Assembly: GCA_030453285.1 (NCBI GenBank)
Contig: JAKDKP010000086.1
Coordinates: 1-7,752 of the forward strand
Reading direction: 5' to 3'
Length of the DNA: 7,752 bases
Source: Propionibacteriales bacterium
GTDB taxonomy: Bacteria; Actinomycetota; Actinomycetes; Propionibacteriales; Propionibacteriaceae
The notes under the pieces were generated by a model that saw only the letters and a list, made by a program, of their open reading frames with translations, was not told where the DNA came from and made no database searches. This document shows positions 5,231-7,752 of the stretch, one piece after another (position 1 is the stretch's first letter; the number at the start of each line of letters is the position of its first letter). A program made the position numbers and the translations under genes.

Positions 5231-7477
5231 ATGGCACTCAAGGGCGCATTCAACCTGCTGCGGAGCCGACGCGGAACGGCGTCACTGTCGGGACTGGCCA
5301 AGCAGCGTGACGCCGTCACTCGAGCGATGGCGCGGGATCGGGACCAGCCCTTGGACCGGATCGACGGTGCACAGACCGTCGAGGCTCTGGCGCTGGTGAG
5401 TCGCTCATCGGCAGCGCATGCCGAGCTCGACCCGTACGACGAACAGGTCCTGGCCGCGCTCGGACTCCTGAACGGATTCTGCGTCGACATGGCCACCGGT
5501 GAGGGCAAGACCCTGGCGGCGATTCTGGCAGCCGGCGCGTACGCAGCGACGGGACGCCGCGTGCATGTGCTCTGCCCCAACGACTACCTGGCTCGCCGCG
5601 ACCACGCGTTGGCCAGCGCCATCCTCACCCCGCTCGGCATCGGCACCGGCGTGGTCACCGAGGGAATGTCCACCGCCGAGCGCCAGCTGGCCTATGCCGA
5701 GCCGGTGGTCCACCTGCCCGTGCACGAGATCGCCTACGACCTGATGCGCGACAACCTGGTGCTGAGCGGGGGCGATCTGGTCGCACCCGGACGCGACGTG
5801 GCCATCATTGACGAGGTGGACGCCGTGCTGCTCGATGAGGCGACCCAGCCGTTGGTGATTGCGCGCACCGCCACCGCCGATGCTGATCATGAAACCCTCG
5901 AACAGGGGCTGGCCGAACTTGTCGCCGGGATGATCAGGGACCAGCACTTCACCACCGCCGGCGACTCCGCCTCCTTCACCGATGCCGGGATCGCCCTTGT
6001 GGAACAGCACCTGCAGGTGGACAGCCTGTTCGATCCTGATCATGTCGAGCTGGCGACCGCCGCCAACCTGGCGTTGCATGCCGAGAAGGCATTGGCACGC
6101 GATGTCGACTACGTCGTCGAGGCCGGCCAGATCCTGCTGATCAGTGCCACCCGGGGGCGGGTCGTCCAGCGCCAGCGGTGGCCAGAAGGGCTGCACCGAG
6201 CCGTACAGGTCAAGGAAGGCCTGGTCGACGGCAGCCGCGTCGAGGTGCTTGATCAACTCACCATCCAGGAGGTGGCGAAGTCGTACGCCACTTGTGTCGG
6301 GATGAGTGGCAGCGCCACGCTGGCGGCGAAGGAACTGCACGACCGGTACCAGTTGCTCACCGCGCAGATCCCACACCGGCTGCCGCTGCAGCGGATCGAC
6401 GAACCGGTCAGGCTGTACGTCACCGCGATGCAACGCGACGCGGCTGCCGTCGAGCTCGTCGCCCAGGCACACCGCAAGGGTCGGCCGGTCCTGATCGGCA
6501 CCCAGAGCGTTGCTCAGTCGGAGACGTTCAGCACCCTGCTCGCAGAGCACCAGATCGAGGCCACCGTGCTCAATGCCAAGAACTCCGAGGACGAGGCCGC
6601 CGTGATCGCCGAGGCCGGTGCCGCGGCTCGGGTCACCATCTCCACCCAGATGGCCGGGCGGGGGACAGACATCGTCCTGACCGAGGAGGCACGCCAAGCT
6701 GGCGGGCTGTTGGTCGTCGCCATCGAGTGCTACCCGAGCGCGCGGCTGGATGCCCAACTCCGTGGGCGCGCCGGCCGCCAGGGCGATCCGGGCGACTCGG
6801 TGGTGCTCGCCTCGCTGGCGGATCCGTTGTACGACGGAGGTCTGAGCGTCGACGATCGCGACGCCGACGAGGACGGACGCCTCACGCTGCCCGGGGTGCT
6901 GGAGGCCGTTGCCCAGCAGCAGCGGAGAGCCGAGGGGCGACTGCTCACTCAGCACGAGCACGCCTGGGCGTTCACCCGCGTCATCTCCGAACATCGCGGG
7001 GTGGTGCTCACCTCGCGCCACCACCTGCTGGAGAATCCGGCGGCCGCCACCCGGGAACTGCTGCGTCACTTGGCGAGCGACGAGACGACGGCGGTACGGG
7101 AGCTGTTGGGCGAGCGCTTGGATGAGGTGTGCGCCCACCTGGCCCTGGTCGAGATCGATGACGCCTGGAGTGTCCATCTGGCCCACCTGACCGCGCTGCG
7201 CGAAGGCATCCACCTGCGTCGGCTGGCGCGCCTGTCACCGTTGGCGGAGTTCGATCGCGAGGCCCGTACGAGCTTCGAGATGTTCCTGCAACGGGCCGCC
7301 CAGGCAGCCGCGGACAGGTTGCGCGAAGCCGTGCACAGCAAGGAAATCCCGGCCGTCGTCACTCGTGATCCGGGAGCCTTGTGGGCCTACCGGGTGATGG
7401 ATCCGAACTGGGGTTCCCCGGAGGACAAGTTCCTCCAGTTCGTCGGCCAACGTCTGCGGGCGGCGATCCCCGGATGA
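5231..7477 (+). CDS. secA2: Accessory preprotein translocase ATPase SecA2
   Basis: This is a SecA-family ATPase, expected to work with SecYEG at the membrane to export a subset of proteins. From the ATG at 5231 it has 748 residues, shorter than SecA1 (about 850-950) and close to actinobacterial SecA2 (about 780). Visible features are Walker A MATGEGKT at 87-94, NDYLARRD at 117-124, the DEAD-box equivalent DEVDAVLLDEA at 194-204, LNAKN at 447-451, TQMAGRGTDI at 472-481 and QLRGRAGRQGDPG at 509-521. The scaffold/wing segment DAWSVHLAHLTALREGI is at 644-660. There is no C-terminal zinc-binding tail. The alternative ATG at 5198 adds 11 residues; 5231 is preferred because the protein then starts just before the conserved basic helix and has GGGG close upstream. 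The open frame back to 4712 is antisense to the SDR gene and is not used. Several normally invariant motifs are altered, so this is a diverged SecA2. Confidence 0.93.
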   Translation: MALKGAFNLLRSRRGTASLSGLAKQRDAVTRAMARDRDQPLDRIDGAQTVEALALVSRSSAAHAELDPYDEQVLAALGLLNGFCVDMATGEGKTLAAILAAGAYAATGRRVHVLCPNDYLARRDHALASAILTPLGIGTGVVTEGMSTAERQLAYAEPVVHLPVHEIAYDLMRDNLVLSGGDLVAPGRDVAIIDEVDAVLLDEATQPLVIARTATADADHETLEQGLAELVAGMIRDQHFTTAGDSASFTDAGIALVEQHLQVDSLFDPDHVELATAANLALHAEKALARDVDYVVEAGQILLISATRGRVVQRQRWPEGLHRAVQVKEGLVDGSRVEVLDQLTIQEVAKSYATCVGMSGSATLAAKELHDRYQLLTAQIPHRLPLQRIDEPVRLYVTAMQRDAAAVELVAQAHRKGRPVLIGTQSVAQSETFSTLLAEHQIEATVLNAKNSEDEAAVIAEAGAAARVTISTQMAGRGTDIVLTEEARQAGGLLVVAIECYPSARLDAQLRGRAGRQGDPGDSVVLASLADPLYDGGLSVDDRDADEDGRLTLPGVLEAVAQQQRRAEGRLLTQHEHAWAFTRVISEHRGVVLTSRHHLLENPAAATRELLRHLASDETTAVRELLGERLDEVCAHLALVEIDDAWSVHLAHLTALREGIHLRRLARLSPLAEFDREARTSFEMFLQRAAQAAADRLREAVHSKEIPAVVTRDPGALWAYRVMDPNWGSPEDKFLQFVGQRLRAAIPG

Positions 7478-7485
7478 GGAGATGA

Positions 7486-7752
7486 TCAGCCGCGTTGGCG
7501 CGAGATCTCGTACAGCGCGACACCGGTGGCCACGCCGGCGTTCAGCGACTCCACGTCACCTGCGATAGGGATCCGGACCAGGTGATCGCAGGCCTCCCGG
7601 GCGAGCCGCGAGAGGCCGCTGCCCTCGCTGCCGACCAGCAGGACGAGCGGTCCACTGGCGCCAGGCAGTTCGCTGATGTCGACGTCGCCCTCACCGGCCA
7701 GGCCGGCCAGGGTGAAGCCGGCCTTCGCGTACGCCTGCAGGGAACGATTCAG
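7486..7752 (-). CDS. rlmB: SpoU/TrmH-family RNA 2'-O-methyltransferase, C-terminal part (RlmB-like)
   Basis: The last 88 codons of a SPOUT-superfamily methyltransferase enter from the right edge; these enzymes transfer a methyl from S-adenosylmethionine to a ribose 2'-OH of rRNA or tRNA. Motif 2 is visible as [15 protein letters not shown] and motif 3 as [19 protein letters not shown], followed by LYEISRQ. These form the trefoil-knot cofactor site. In most relatives motif 3 reads SLN(V/A)SVA, so the Gly after Ala is a minor departure. The N-terminal part, with the motif 1 arginine, lies outside the window. RlmB (23S rRNA Gm2251) is the likeliest assignment for an actinobacterium, but other TrmH paralogues cannot be excluded. 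It converges with secA2, with 8 bases between stop codons. Confidence 0.88.
   Translation of the reverse strand: MNRSLQAYAKAGFTLAGLAGEGDVDISELPGASGPLVLLVGSEGSGLSRLAREACDHLVRIPIAGDVESLNAGVATGVALYEISRQRG

Noticed and set aside
5405..7213. Minus-strand open frame of 602 codons
   Set aside because: It is antisense to secA2, is rich in Gly, Gln, His and Leu with no recognisable domain, and arises from codon-position GC bias.
1..7752. CRISPR array, insertion sequence, tRNA gene or phage module
   Set aside because: No spaced direct repeats, transposase or integrase frames, terminal inverted repeats or tRNA-like cloverleafs were found on either strand by eye.

Overview
The window is a compact, high-GC stretch of bacterial chromosome with very little non-coding DNA. 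It contains an actinobacterial-type SecA2, an actinobacterial-type RIO1-like kinase, and GTG/ATG starts with GA-rich Shine-Dalgarno sites. Together these point to an actinobacterium. A Propionibacteriales relative is my best guess, but that is inference and not a firm assignment. I see no mobile elements, CRISPR arrays, tRNA or rRNA genes, and no gap over 300 bases without a gene.

Layout: a run of six genes lies on the minus strand. In order of transcription they are: an NAD(P)-binding atypical SDR (5146-4493); a four-helix membrane protein (4448-3966); a RIO-family kinase (3830-3012) preceded by a possible 35-codon upstream ORF (3892-3785); a second four-helix membrane protein (2905-2489); a long-form serine hydroxymethyltransferase, glyA (2396-960); and a glutaminase (949-1, running off the window). 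Divergent from this run, on the plus strand, is a SecA2 preprotein translocase ATPase (about 5231-7477). It converges, with only 8 bases between stop codons, on the C-terminal end of a SpoU/TrmH-type RNA 2'-O-methyltransferase (7752-7486, entering from the right edge).

How the genes relate: glyA and the glutaminase gene appear translationally coupled, because the glyA stop codon lies inside the glutaminase Shine-Dalgarno site. This joins one-carbon/glycine metabolism with glutamine-to-glutamate conversion. The RIO kinase is flanked on both sides by small hydrophobic proteins of unknown function. The SDR and secA2 share a short divergent promoter region. Nothing proves a single dedicated system, and most of the window looks like ordinary housekeeping chromosome.

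The points most worth checking are the divergent helicase motifs of SecA2, the SHMT variant with an internal insertion of about 31 residues and a replaced FPGxQGG motif, and the leader and uORF of the RIO kinase.
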